Shown piece by piece: positions 53,401-61,335 of a stretch of DNA of 64,000 nt (the stretch's first letter is position 1; every line of letters starts with the position of its first letter). Under the pieces are notes generated by a model. The model was not told the origin of the DNA, made no database searches, and saw nothing but the letters and a program-made list of their open reading frames with translations. Source of the DNA: Progne subis subis (taxonomy: Eukaryota > Chordata > Aves > Passeriformes > Hirundinidae); assembly GCA_022316685.1 (NCBI GenBank), contig JAKJHU010000066.1, positions 2,955,140-3,019,139 of the forward strand, written 5' to 3'. Made by a program: the position numbers and the translations under genes.

Positions 53401-56400
53401 CACCTCTAGCAAAACTGGCAGAGGAAGGGACAAAAATTGAGATTTTTTCATTCATCACCAAATGGTTTGATGGGAAGGGTCTTTAAAGACATCTCGTTCC
53501 AACTCCCTGTCATGGGCAGGGACACCTTCCACCAGATCAGGTTGTTCAGGAGCCTCAGCTGGAACACTCATCCTTCTGGAGCCCCCAGCTGCCCCAATGA
53601 AGGCTACAGAGCCCCCAGCAAGGTTCTCAGTTTTGAGCTCTACCCTTTGTGTCTAATTTTTACACAGATTTTTAAAGTTAAAAATTTTATTTTAGCCAAG
53701 TGCCAGGTGGTCACCAACCAGAGCTGTGAGGTAACAAGCATCAGTCGTGCTTTGCACATTGAGAGCAGAACATACTCTTTGCTGGCACAGTAGGGCCTAC
53801 AGGACACCTGGACTGAAGCTAGGCTCCAACTCAAACGCAGAGCATCCTGAAGGAGGCAGTTGTGACTCCCTCCATAGAAAGCATCACTACATTGCAAGCC
53901 AGTCCTTTGAAAAAAGGAGTTTAGACAAAGAAAGATAGAAGTAAGACCATAAAATCCAAGATCATTAAGAGAACACCACCTGAAGAATGAAGTGATGCAC
54001 TAGCAGTTACCACAGAATCGCAGATGGTTTGGGCTGGAAGGGACCTTAACGATCATCTACTTTCCATTCCCTTTTAGCATTAAAGACAACATTTTATCCA
54101 AACCCAACTTTTATCATTAAAGTCCCTCTGCCATACAGCTTTCTTACAAATGCTGTTAAAAAAAAAAAAAAAAAAAAAAAAGGTGGGAAATTTACCAGAC
54201 TCCTTAGAGCTTTGCACGCTCCACCTCATCATTAGAAATGACTAATTTCCCTGTGCGGTTCTTGTCGCCTTTAGTCACCCACAGCATCAACTGCTCACAG
54301 GTTGCAGAACCAACTCAGCCAGGTGCAAGGTGCTCAGCTGCCCGTGGATCACAGGTAACTTCTCACGAGGCTCTGCTCTGCCAGCTCGTTTCTCATCCTG
54401 CCCAACCCCTTTGTTCTCTCAGAAACCAGGAGCCTCCCAGACCCCGCTGGGTTTGGCCGCTCGAGGGGCGACGGCCAAGGAGAGGTCAGAGCAATCAACA
54501 GCTGCAATTCAAAAGCTCTGCGGAAAGCTGTGTGCAGCTTAATGAAGCACACCGAGTGCTGCACAGACCTTCCAGCCCACAAAGTGCAACATGTGCTCTC
54601 GAGCTCATCCAGTTTGCAGATGTACTGAAGCAGAAGGGAAACGTGCTGAGAGCCCTGCCATGTGCTGCTCCTTGCTTAACCCACAAACCTACATGTAAAT
54701 CAGCAAGGACCCAAGCTGCACACTGCCAGACAGTTCACCTCTGTGGCTTTGTTTTTCTCTCTTCAGGGAAAAGCATTTACAGGGGTGAAGTTGGGATTTA
54801 AATGCTCTTGTGTGTGAACAATTAAAATCACACGCAGTTATGCGCTTGTGCAATAGCAAGCGAAGTCAGCAGAGCCTGTCTTAGGCATGCAGTGCTTTTG
54901 TGTCTTGGGCAGGTGTATTTCAGGACAGAATGGAAGTCTGGACAGATCAAGTGCTCTAGTATTTATTTCTTCTTTTTCTTGACCTGGACTCACACTTCCA
55001 CTCACCCTTACGAGGTATTTTCAGTAAAGTCAAAACACAAACCAGAAAGCACAGAAACAGCGCTTCACTTCAAACTATCTGCAGCAACCACCCTGACTGT
55101 AGCACTGAGGCAGAATCACAGGATGGTTTGGGTTGGAAGGGTCCTCTGATGTCCATCTCCTTCCCAAACCCGTGCCATGGACAGCTTCCACCACACCAGG
55201 TTGGTCAGAGACCCATCCAGCCTGACCCTGAATGTTTCTAGGGATAGGGATCATCTCACAGGACAACCTGTTTCAGTGTTTCAGCAGCCTCATAGTTAAA
55301 AAATTCTTCTTGTATTTAGTCTAAATCTATCCTCTTTCAGTTTAAAACCAATGCCCCTTTTCCTATCACTACACGGCCTAGTAAAAAGTCACAAAATCCG
55401 GGTTAAGTTTGATTTATCTGGTGGAGATGAGTGCAACAGCTTCCATGAGTCCCTCTCAAAGTTCAGACACTTCTCAACACGAGGATTCTCTCTCCCATTT
55501 CACCAGCCAGGAGAAAATCAGTATTGAAAGCTCAGTTGGAAAATCCACAGGGATCAAGAAAACACAGACCATGGGGACACTTCTGATGTTCTTTAACAAC
55601 TGTTTTCTACCACAGAGACACTCTTTCTTCCTCAGGAAGTCTGGTGAATTCCTGCTCTGTGGCTCTGCCTCAGGAGAAGCTACTTGGACCAGTGTCTAAA
55701 GCACCACCCCAGGTGCTAACAGAGCACCTCCAGCACCAAATCCTGCCTGGGGGTCAGCACCAGGGTCCCTAAGGCAAACAACTCTGCCTTCTTAAGAGTA
55801 AAGGCAAGATGCACTGGAAGAGTGTGTCCAGCGGTGACATGCAAGAGGAGAGAGGGACACTGCTGTCACATGATAGGCAGGATCAAGACATCTTCAAAAG
55901 TAAAGCTGAAAATCAGATTTCCCACCAGGTTGTGGGAGCTCAGTCCAGTCCAGCTCTCCTTGCCTTGAAGTATGAATGTTTTCCAAGAGCTAATTCTATT
56001 TTCATACCAACGTCACAAGTGCTACTACACCTCATTCAGCAGCTCAGAGGGCTGCCAAGACAGTTTCAGAAAAAGAAAAAGCTGGAAGAGAAACAAATGT
56101 TCATGCATGTCCTCAATGCCACTTGTAGTAGAGCAGAAAATGAGTATACCAGCTCCAGGGAAAACTTTTTCCATTCACAATGGGGACAAAAATTCTTCAA
56201 CTCCGCAATCCGTTTCTCCTGCACTCTAGTTAATTCACAAAGAAGGCTATGGATATAATCTGTACGAAAAATCTTCCCTCATTTCAAAGAGTTTTGATGT
56301 CCCCTGTGGAAACCTGGACAACTTTTGCTAGTCTAGAACCCTTTCCTCAAAAAAAAAAAACCAAAAAACAACCCACAAAAAAAACCAACCCAAAAAACAA

Positions 56401-59400
56401 ACAAACAAAAACAAACAAACAAAAAAAAAACACCCCCCAAAACCCGTTTCAATCAATAGCAGCAACTGCAGGGACCCAGCCCTCAAAAGCACACCCAAAG
56501 CACACCCAGCCCTTGCAGCTGAGGTACCTGCAACGAGCTTTCTCCACTCAGCTGAGAGATGCTCAAAGAAAAGCATTACAAACTGCTTCAGATGGGGTTG
56601 CACAATTATCCCCACTCCTCAGGGTCATGATCTCCCCAAGGGGACGTTCTTGCCCAGGAATCCAGATTGCCACATGCACACAGCTGCTGGGCTCCGCTGC
56701 CTCTGCTCTCAAGCGTTTGTGCCCCAGTTCTAGGACTGTCCTTACAGCCAAAGCACCTCCAAAGCCAGCCCAGGCATGTAGAAAGGGTAACACCTCTTTG
56801 CCATTTCACTGCCAAATGAGGCAAAGCTGCAACCAGAGCAAGGCCTGGTCACGCTGGGATTAGGCCTGGCTACAACCTTAAAGACCTTTCTGGAAAAGCA
56901 AGAGAGTGTTTGTAGGCTGAAATGAACTGTCACCACTACTGCTCATGGGAGCTGACAGAAAAATAAAACGCCACTAAACAGCTGTCCTGACTCCCTGCCA
57001 AGGCTGGGCATCATTCACTTCTGGGTCCTGTTTTCACCACACAAAGGACACATTTCACAAAATCCACGGCAATGGGGAGCAACCACTCCACTCAATCATT
57101 CAAGACTAATTTCCTCCTCCATTAGGTTTTCCTATCAAGGTGGCAGGAGAGACTCCTTCCACAGCCCCAAGAAACACAAATTATCCTCACTGCAATGGCC
57201 ACGCTTGGGACCCACATTCTGGTGGGATACTCTGAGCACATCCCATGCACACACACCTGCAAAACTTTGCAGAATGCCACATTACTGTCAGTCTGAGTTC
57301 CTCCACGTGTTTTCAAGAGCTCTGAACAGGACCTGCACCATTCGGAAATCTTATCTATCCAAAGCCAGGTTTTCCTATAGCTGAGCTGATACTTTAAAGT
57401 AGAAGGAATGAAAAAAGCATTGGTTTGGATAGGAATTCTGTAACATGGTTTTGGGTCAGAAGAGACCTTGAAGAACATCCAGTTTTAAACCTCTGCCATG
57501 GGCAGAAACAACTTCCACTAGCCCAGGTTGCTCCAAGCCCCATCCAACCTGGCCTTGGCCATTTCCAGGGATGGGGCAACCACAGCTTCTGAAGAACCTG
57601 TTCCAGGGCCTCACCACCCTCATGGATCTTGTTTCCACTGATTAACTTGTGGCCTGCAACACCCCAGAAAAGCAGAAATCATTAATAAAACCAACAGAAA
57701 CACACACCAAGAATGTCACAGTACTGAAGGAAAGAAGTATCAAAGGCCTGACTCCAACATCCTAAATTTTACACGATGCAGTCACTCAGCTGCGACTGCC
57801 TGGCGGGATGCAATGAAGATACAACCAAAGTTCCCAGGAAGTTTTTTGCCTCAGCTCCAGAGGCTTCCAAACCTCCCGGACATCTTCTCCTACCCACAGG
57901 GCTTCCAGCTGAATGTGCCAAAGAAACAAGCCAAAAGCTGCAAGTTGCTGCCCAACATAAAACTGCGGGTGAGCCCACCACAACCACCGTGGGTTAGGAG
58001 CCAGCACACAAACAGCCCCTCCAGCAGATCCAGGGAAGCCGCCAGCGGGAAATGTGTGACTGGGGCACTGATAAAGACCAGCTGGGGTGGATTAGGGACC
58101 ACCAGCCCAGCTGCAGCCAGAGGAGGTGCTGTGGTTGCCATCCCAGGGCTGTAAACACATCTGCCCTCCGGGTCCCAGCCAGCAGTTCCTCTGCAGCTGA
58201 GTCACAACGAAACCACACAGATCAGCTTTCGGTTTCTCTGCATTAACCAAGAGGTTGTTAATGTTCACAGGAATATTAGCCCTGGGTTGATTTTCTATCC
58301 GGGGTTAAGTAGCCTCACCCACAGAGGTATTCCAACATGATTTACCCAAGTCCTTGATTTTATGGGACACCCCATGGAGTTTATGGGACTATTAACCCAC
58401 ATGCACACATCACTAGGGGGAACGGGAACAGAAAAAGAAAATACCTCTATTTTTACCGTAAGTACTTGGTGAAGCGCAAGAAGTGGCATGTTGCAATTGG
58501 GCTGCTCCAGCTGGAAGAAGGTATCAGCTATCGCTGGAAGAACTTGCAGTTCTCCCTGGCAGCCTGGCGTTAACCGCAGCGCTGGAGCCTTTGAAAGTGC
58601 TTTCCAAAAGGCAGAGTGGGGCAAGAGAACCTCAAAATCTGCAGCTATTTAGCCAGAAAACTTGGAAGTTTCGCTTCACTGTCACCACAGGCTTTTAAAC
58701 AAGGAAAACAGATCGAGTTCTGGCATGTTGATTCAACTTGTGCTAAACCACTTAACCCTGAAGAGCAGCAACACACGTTGCTCTGAGCAAAACACAGCTG
58801 CAGCACAAAACAACAGTAAATTTTCACGACTTTTTCCAGCCTCAGCGTTCCCCACCTTTTCACGGGATCGCAGAACCACTGAGGCTGGAAACGACCTCTA
58901 ATATCATCAACTCCAATCATTAACCCCGCACTGCGAAGTCCTCCACTAAACCGCGTCCTTAAGTGTCACATCCACACGTTTTTTAAATCCCTCCCGGAAC
59001 GGTGACTCCACCACTGCCCCTGGCAGCCTGTTCCAATGCCTTCCCCTTCCGGGAAAGAAGCTTTTCCAAATATTCACTCTAAATTTTCTACAGTGTAACT
59101 TGAGGCCGGTTCTCTCTGGACTTGGAAATCGCACCCCGGGGTGATTTTTCTCACTCCTCAACTGTTTTCTCCCACCACCACCCTTTCCCAGTAACCAGCA
59201 AAACATGTTCTCTCTTGTAACCTCCTTCCCCAGCCGCCCAAGCCCTAAAACTTCGCGCAGCCGAAGCGAAAATCAAACCAAACAGTATCACAGCGCAATT
59301 AAATCACCCTCACCACGCAGCGCCGGGTGGGACACCCGCCCCGTTTTTGTCAGCTCCTCCCCGGCAACTCCGCCGGGGTTACACCAATAGTCGGGGGTTT

Positions 59401-59415
59401 TTTGGTTGGTTGTTG

Positions 59416-59449
<34 letters not shown>

Positions 59450-59890
59450 CATTAAAATTTTCTGAGCCACTGAGCAATGGCTCACATAAGCGCAGCCAGT
59501 TTTAGCAGATTACAGCCGCGCGTTCCGCGGAGCTTCATTACCATCAGCTTAGGGTTGGGGACGGGAGTTTTTAAGAAGGAGCATCTGGCGCTGCAGCCGC
59601 CGGCTCGGGAACATCCCCGGCGCGTCCCTTCCTCCCAAACCCAGCCGGGACTTCGCGCAAAACCCGGCGGTTTGTTCTGTATAAGCGAACGGGCATCCAG
59701 CTCCGAGCGGCGCCGAGGTGCCCCGGTCCACCCCCCGGTCCCCCCGCGGTCAGGGGGTGCCCCGAGCCCCCCGGTACTCACACATGAGGGTGCTGAAGGC
59801 GCAGAGAGCCAGCAGCGCCTGCAGCAGCACCCCGAAGCGCCCCAGCAGCGCTCCGCTGCCGCAGCCGTGCGCCGGGCGGGGGGCGGCCAT
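29376..59890 (-). CDS. TMEM110L: STIMATE-like protein (TMEM110 family), complete spliced gene
   Basis: Multi-pass ER membrane protein. STIMATE, the founding member, sits at ER-plasma membrane junctions and promotes STIM1 activation in store-operated calcium entry; this function is inferred from family. Coding exons in transcript order: 59890-59782, 48796-48748, 48519-48424, 46673-46552, 37681-37569, 36507-36424, 35411-35295 and 29489-29376. They sum to 804 bp, giving 267 residues plus stop, against about 294 in human STIMATE. All introns are GT-AG with matching phases. Hydrophobic segments lie at about 18-36, 60-75, 85-112, 132-158 and 177-202. Signature blocks are [36 protein letters not shown] and F-W-V-V-D. 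The tail is hydrophilic and ends Q-V-V-I. It is assigned as the paralogue because ITIH5, not ITIH3/4, is the neighbour; STIMATE itself remains possible. Confidence 0.92.
30362..30790 (-). repeat. CR1 LINE fragment, about 430 bp
   Basis: On the plus strand it reads as the complement of a CR1 3' end: 'aatcattgaatcctcaaggt', 'tggaaaagacctcctggg', 'gtccaacc', 'aatatccaatctaaaccttc' and then the further upstream CR1 block with 'ttctcctgcatccccagt'. It is one of the longer copies in the window. Confidence 0.88.
32048..32138 (+). repeat. A/C-rich low-complexity tract
   Basis: Runs of A broken by CCC and by (AAAAC)n units. No coding meaning. Confidence 0.9.
35295..35411 (-). CDS. TMEM110L: STIMATE-like exon 7
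   Basis: The acceptor (minus strand) is TTCTCCCCAAG and the donor GTAAGA. It encodes 39 residues: [18 protein letters not shown], then a hydrophilic stretch rich in Arg and Glu to E-E-S-Q. F-W-V-V-D ends the last membrane segment and is a family hallmark. Phase 0 at both ends. Confidence 0.92.
36424..36507 (-). CDS. TMEM110L: STIMATE-like exon 6
   Basis: The acceptor (minus strand) is TCCTCTGCAG and the donor GTAAGT. It encodes 28 residues from [12 protein letters not shown] to V-V-P-F-I-V-N, most of the last membrane segment. A second AG six bases downstream, right after C-T-T-C-A-G, could give a form two residues shorter. The chosen start matches the family spacing. Confidence 0.88.
37569..37681 (-). 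CDS. TMEM110L: STIMATE-like exon 5
   Basis: The acceptor (minus strand) is TTTTTACAG and the donor GTAGGC. It encodes the rest of a split Gly, then [25 protein letters not shown], ending G-W-T-K. W-x-G-Q-C and M-x-F-E-K are family blocks, and the segment is a membrane span. Phase 1 in, 0 out. Confidence 0.93.
41100..41640. repeat. AT-rich block, possible dispersed repeat or solo LTR
   Basis: The block differs from its surroundings: AT-rich, with 'catgtttattaatttctatc', 'ggtctgcaatgtggac' and a TATA-like 'catatatagtactatata'. It looks like the end region of a dispersed element, perhaps a retroviral-type LTR of passerine birds. I cannot define both ends or a target-site duplication, and there is no viral coding sequence. 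Confidence 0.25.
42404..42560 (-). repeat. CR1 LINE 3' fragment
   Basis: On the plus strand: 'gaatcacagaatggtgtggg', 'ttggaagggacc', 'gaccttgaacacttccagga' and 'ctctggacaacc', the complement of a CR1 tail. Confidence 0.88.
43653..43780 (-). repeat. CR1 LINE 3' fragment
   Basis: On the plus strand: 'cacagaatcatcacagaata', 'gggttggaatggaccttaag' and 'ttcaacctggccttcaacac'. The complement of a CR1 3' end. It faces the plus-strand copy that follows at 43935-44363. Confidence 0.85.
43935..44363 (+). repeat. CR1 LINE fragment, about 430 bp
   Basis: Sense CR1: 'gggagctggagttgtttatc', 'ctggagaaaaggagactcag', 'ttggatatcaggaaaaagct', 'gagtcaccatccctggatgt', 'ggttggactcgatgatcttg', and an end in 'gattctgtaa'. 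It runs to the 3' terminus. Confidence 0.93.
46552..46673 (-). CDS. TMEM110L: STIMATE-like exon 4
   Basis: The acceptor (minus strand) is TCTGCTCTTAG and the donor GTAGGT. It encodes [21 protein letters not shown] to V-F-G-E-Y-G, one membrane span followed by a loop. Y-L-I-N-F-x-L-D-A-T-x-G-M-L-L-I is the strongest family match in the gene. Phase 2 in, 1 out. Confidence 0.95.
47446..47490 (+). repeat. A-rich tract in intron 3
   Basis: Runs of A broken by GG or G. It lies in intron 3 of the STIMATE-like gene (46674-48423), which otherwise holds no feature I recognise. Confidence 0.9.
48424..48519 (-). CDS. TMEM110L: STIMATE-like exon 3
   Basis: The acceptor (minus strand) is TTTTTCCTCCAG and the donor GTAAGT. 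It completes a split Trp and encodes [19 protein letters not shown] to [17 protein letters not shown] and L-T-E-E-D-P-C-S-L are, as I recall, identical in human STIMATE. Phase 2 in, 2 out. Confidence 0.95.
48748..48796 (-). CDS. TMEM110L: STIMATE-like exon 2 (49 bp)
   Basis: The acceptor (minus strand) is TTCTCTTTTCAG and the donor GTGAGA. It encodes the rest of a split Leu, then [15 protein letters not shown] and two bases of a Trp. This is the basic loop after the first membrane segment. The exon is too short for ordinary ORF finding and was located by joining the flanking phases. Confidence 0.93.
48945..49075 (+). repeat. CR1 LINE 3' end (diverged)
   Basis: Sense CR1 tail: 'ctgctgggttcatggtggga', 'ctgggtgatcctggatggct', 'tttccaac' and 'ccatggttctattct'. 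It lies about 150 bp upstream of exon 2. Confidence 0.65.
49498..49795 (+). repeat. CR1 LINE 3' fragment
   Basis: Sense CR1: 'ttagattggatattggggag', 'acttctttcctgtgaggatg', 'acccagagaagctgtggctg', 'ggacagggcttggagcagcc', ending near 'caatcctgtgat'. About 300 bp. Confidence 0.92.
51388..51622 (+). repeat. CR1 LINE 3' fragment with internal 34-bp duplication
   Basis: Sense CR1: 'aaattcttcactgtgagggt', 'ggtgaggccctggcacaggc', 'ggttggaaggggttggagca' and a terminal 'cctgtgattctga'. A 34-bp block with 'gcacaggctgcccagagaag' occurs twice in exact tandem, at 51423-51456 and 51457-51490. Confidence 0.92.
51423..51490 (+). repeat. 34-bp exact tandem duplication inside CR1
   Basis: Two identical 34-bp units without interruption. 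The CR1 consensus has one copy, so this is a local duplication after or during insertion. Confidence 0.95.
53463..53565 (-). repeat. CR1 LINE 3' fragment (short)
   Basis: On the plus strand: 'ggtttgatgggaagggtctt', 'atgggcagggacaccttcca' and 'agatcaggttgttcaggagc'. The complement of a CR1 tail. Confidence 0.8.
54011..54181 (-). repeat. CR1 LINE 3' fragment plus A-run
   Basis: On the plus strand: 'cacagaatcgcagatggttt', 'gggctggaagggaccttaac' and 'gatcatcta', then a diverged middle and 'aaagtccctctgccatacag', and finally about 25 A at 54157-54181. Confidence 0.8.
55111..55390 (-). repeat. CR1 LINE 3' fragment
   Basis: On the plus strand: 'cagaatcacaggatggtttg', 'ggttggaagggtcctctgat', 'cctgaccctgaatgtttcta', 'aaattcttcttgtatttagt' and 'ctctttcagtttaaaaccaa'. 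About 280 bp. Confidence 0.9.
56350..56432 (+). repeat. A-rich (AAAC)n-type tract
   Basis: A-runs with CC, CCC or AAAC/AAACAAAC spacers. Low complexity. Confidence 0.9.
57436..57637 (-). repeat. CR1 LINE 3' fragment
   Basis: On the plus strand: 'aacatggttttgggtcagaa', 'gagaccttgaagaacatcca', 'ccatccaacctggccttggc', 'tttccagggatggggcaacc' and 'gggcctcaccaccctcatgg'. Confidence 0.9.
58866..59120 (-). repeat. CR1 LINE 3' fragment near CpG island
   Basis: On the plus strand: 'atcgcagaaccactgaggct', 'ggaaacgacctctaatatca', 'ggtgactccaccactgcccc', 'tggcagcctgttccaatgcc' and 'aatattcactctaaattttc'. It keeps more CpG than the other copies, as expected close to a CpG island. Confidence 0.85.
59416..59443 (-). 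repeat. T-run (A-run on the gene strand)
   Basis: 28 consecutive T at the edge of the CpG island, inside intron 1 of the STIMATE-like gene. Confidence 0.95.
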
Positions 59891-60110
59891 GGAGCTGCGG
59901 GATGCGGTGGGATGGAAAAGTGCGGAGCGGTGCGGGATAAAGCGGCACGAAGCGGGGCTGGGAATTGGGACGGGGACGGGGATGGGGATAGGGACGGGAC
60001 AGACCCGGCCCCGCCGCGCACAAAGGCGGCCCCGAACCGCCCCCGCCCCGCGGCCCGCCCCGCCGGCAGCAGCAGCACCCGGGGCGGGGCGGGAGGGGAG
60101 GGACCGGGAC
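59490..60110 (-). promoter_or_regulatory. TMEM110L: CpG-island promoter of the STIMATE-like gene
   Basis: A sharp rise in G+C and CpG, spanning exon 1 and about 220 bp upstream of its ATG. GC-box (Sp1-type) clusters lie at 60037-60065 and 60081-60094, 150-205 bp upstream of the start codon. No clear TATA box. This is the usual layout of a broadly expressed vertebrate gene. The transcription start was not determined. Long ORFs on both strands here follow from GC richness. Confidence 0.75.
59782..59890 (-). CDS. TMEM110L: STIMATE-like exon 1 with start codon
   Basis: The ATG is at 59890-59888 (minus strand), preceded by a GC-rich 5' UTR. It encodes [36 protein letters not shown] and one base, then the donor GTGAGT. 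G-x-F-G-x-x-L-Q-x-L-L-x-x-x-A-F-S-T-L-M aligns with STIMATE's first membrane segment. The start was chosen because it is the first in-frame ATG before that segment. The N-terminus is about 13 residues shorter than I recall for human STIMATE. Confidence 0.9.
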
Positions 60111-60900
60111 AGGGGACAGGGATGGGGACAGAGACGGGCGTGTGGAAGAACATGGAGATGAGGATACAAAGAGGGACAGAGGGATGGGGATGAAGATGGG
60201 GATGAGAACGGAAATGGAGTTAAGTTGGGGATGGAGGCAAGGATGGGGACAGAGGCGAGATTGGGTTGTGGAAGAAGCTGGAGATGAGGATACAAAGGGG
60301 AAAATGGAGACAGGCAGGCATGGGAGTGGGGACAAGAATGGAAATGGAGTTGAGTTGGGGATGAGGATAGGAACAGTGACGGAGACACAGATGAGGATGT
60401 GGAAAGGGCTGGAGATGGGGATGCAATGGACACAGACATTGAGACAACCATAGGGATGGGTATGGAGATGGAGGTGGAGTTGGAGATGGGGATGTGTGGT
60501 GACAGGGAAGGGGACAAGGATGGGGACAGAGACGGAGATGGGGATGTGGAAGAGGTTGGAGATGGGGATGCAGTGGGAATAGGCAGACAGAGAAAGGCAT
60601 GGAGATGAGGATGGAAATTAAGATGGAGATGTGGATGTGGAAGGGGTGGGAGGTGGGGATGTGATGGGGATGAAGATGGAAACGGGTGGGGATGAGAATG
60701 GGGACAGAGATGGAGATGACAACATGGATGTAGATGACAATGTGGATGTAGATGAGGTTGGAGATTGAATGGAGATGGGGAAGAGGATAAAGAGAGAAAT
60801 CAGGATGGAGATGGAGGCAGAGACAGTGATGAGGACAGGGTTATGGATGAGGACAGAGAGAGATGGAGGTGGGGATGATTATGGAGGTGAGGATGTGAGG
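60111..60900 (+). repeat. Purine-rich GATGGRGAT-type minisatellite with higher-order units
   Basis: About 790 bp built from degenerate hexamers such as GGGGAT, GGAGAT and GAGGAT. The motif 'gtggaagaRgNtggagatg' or a close variant recurs at 60142, 60268, 60399, 60546 and 60637, showing longer repeating units of roughly 90-150 bp. The array lies directly upstream of the STIMATE-like promoter. ORFs rich in Met, Gly, Asp and Glu over it come from the repeat. Confidence 0.9.
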
Positions 60901-60904
60901 TCCT

Positions 60905-61335
60905 GCAGGGAACTGGGGTGCTGCGCTGGAGAAACCATGCTGATGTTTGGAGAGCTGGGTTGGGGGAGTCCTGGGAGGGTGGATAGGGGTCCTGCTGGGG
61001 TTTGAGATGCTGGACTGAGGGAGTCCCAGAAGTGTTTCAGGTGCCAGGATGTGGAGGTCCCAGCAGGGTTTGGGTTGCCCTGGCTGGAGAGGTCCTCGCA
61101 AAGTTTGGGATGCTTAACTGGGGAGGGTTGGTAGTGACACTGGTGAAGATTGGGGTGCCAGGTTGAGGGGTTCCAGCAGGGATGGGGGTGCTGGGTTTGG
61201 GAGGTCACAGCAAGGTTTGGGGTGCAGGGTCCTGGTGGGGTTTGGGGTACCAGGCTGGAGGGGATCCCAGCAGTGTTTAGAGTGCTGGGCTGGGAGTAGT
61301 CCTGGTGGGATTTTGGGTCTGCTGATGGGGTTGGA
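60905..61335 (+). repeat. Degenerate minisatellite, unit about 34-36 bp
   Basis: Around eleven diverged copies of a G-rich unit of the form 'ggggtgctgggctggagg', then 'ggtcccagcagggttt'. It abuts the preceding array but has a different unit and period. No coding meaning. Confidence 0.82.

Larger units (their letters stand above)
48797..59781 (-). other. STIMATE-like intron 1, CR1-rich
   Basis: 11 kb first intron. It carries eight CR1 fragments in both orientations and low-complexity A or T runs at 51017-51044, 54157-54181, 56350-56432 and 59416-59443. No other gene is recognisable. Confidence 0.75.

Noticed and set aside
59477..60517. Long ORFs on both strands over the CpG island (for example 59477-60193 plus, 59750-60517 minus)
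   Set aside because: GC-rich sequence has few stop codons, and the products are Pro/Arg/Ala or repeat-derived. The true exon 1 here is the short minus-strand segment 59782-59890.
60142..60608. Met/Gly/Asp/Glu-rich ORFs upstream of the STIMATE-like gene
   Set aside because: They translate the hexamer minisatellite; the reading frame is open because the repeat unit lacks stops.
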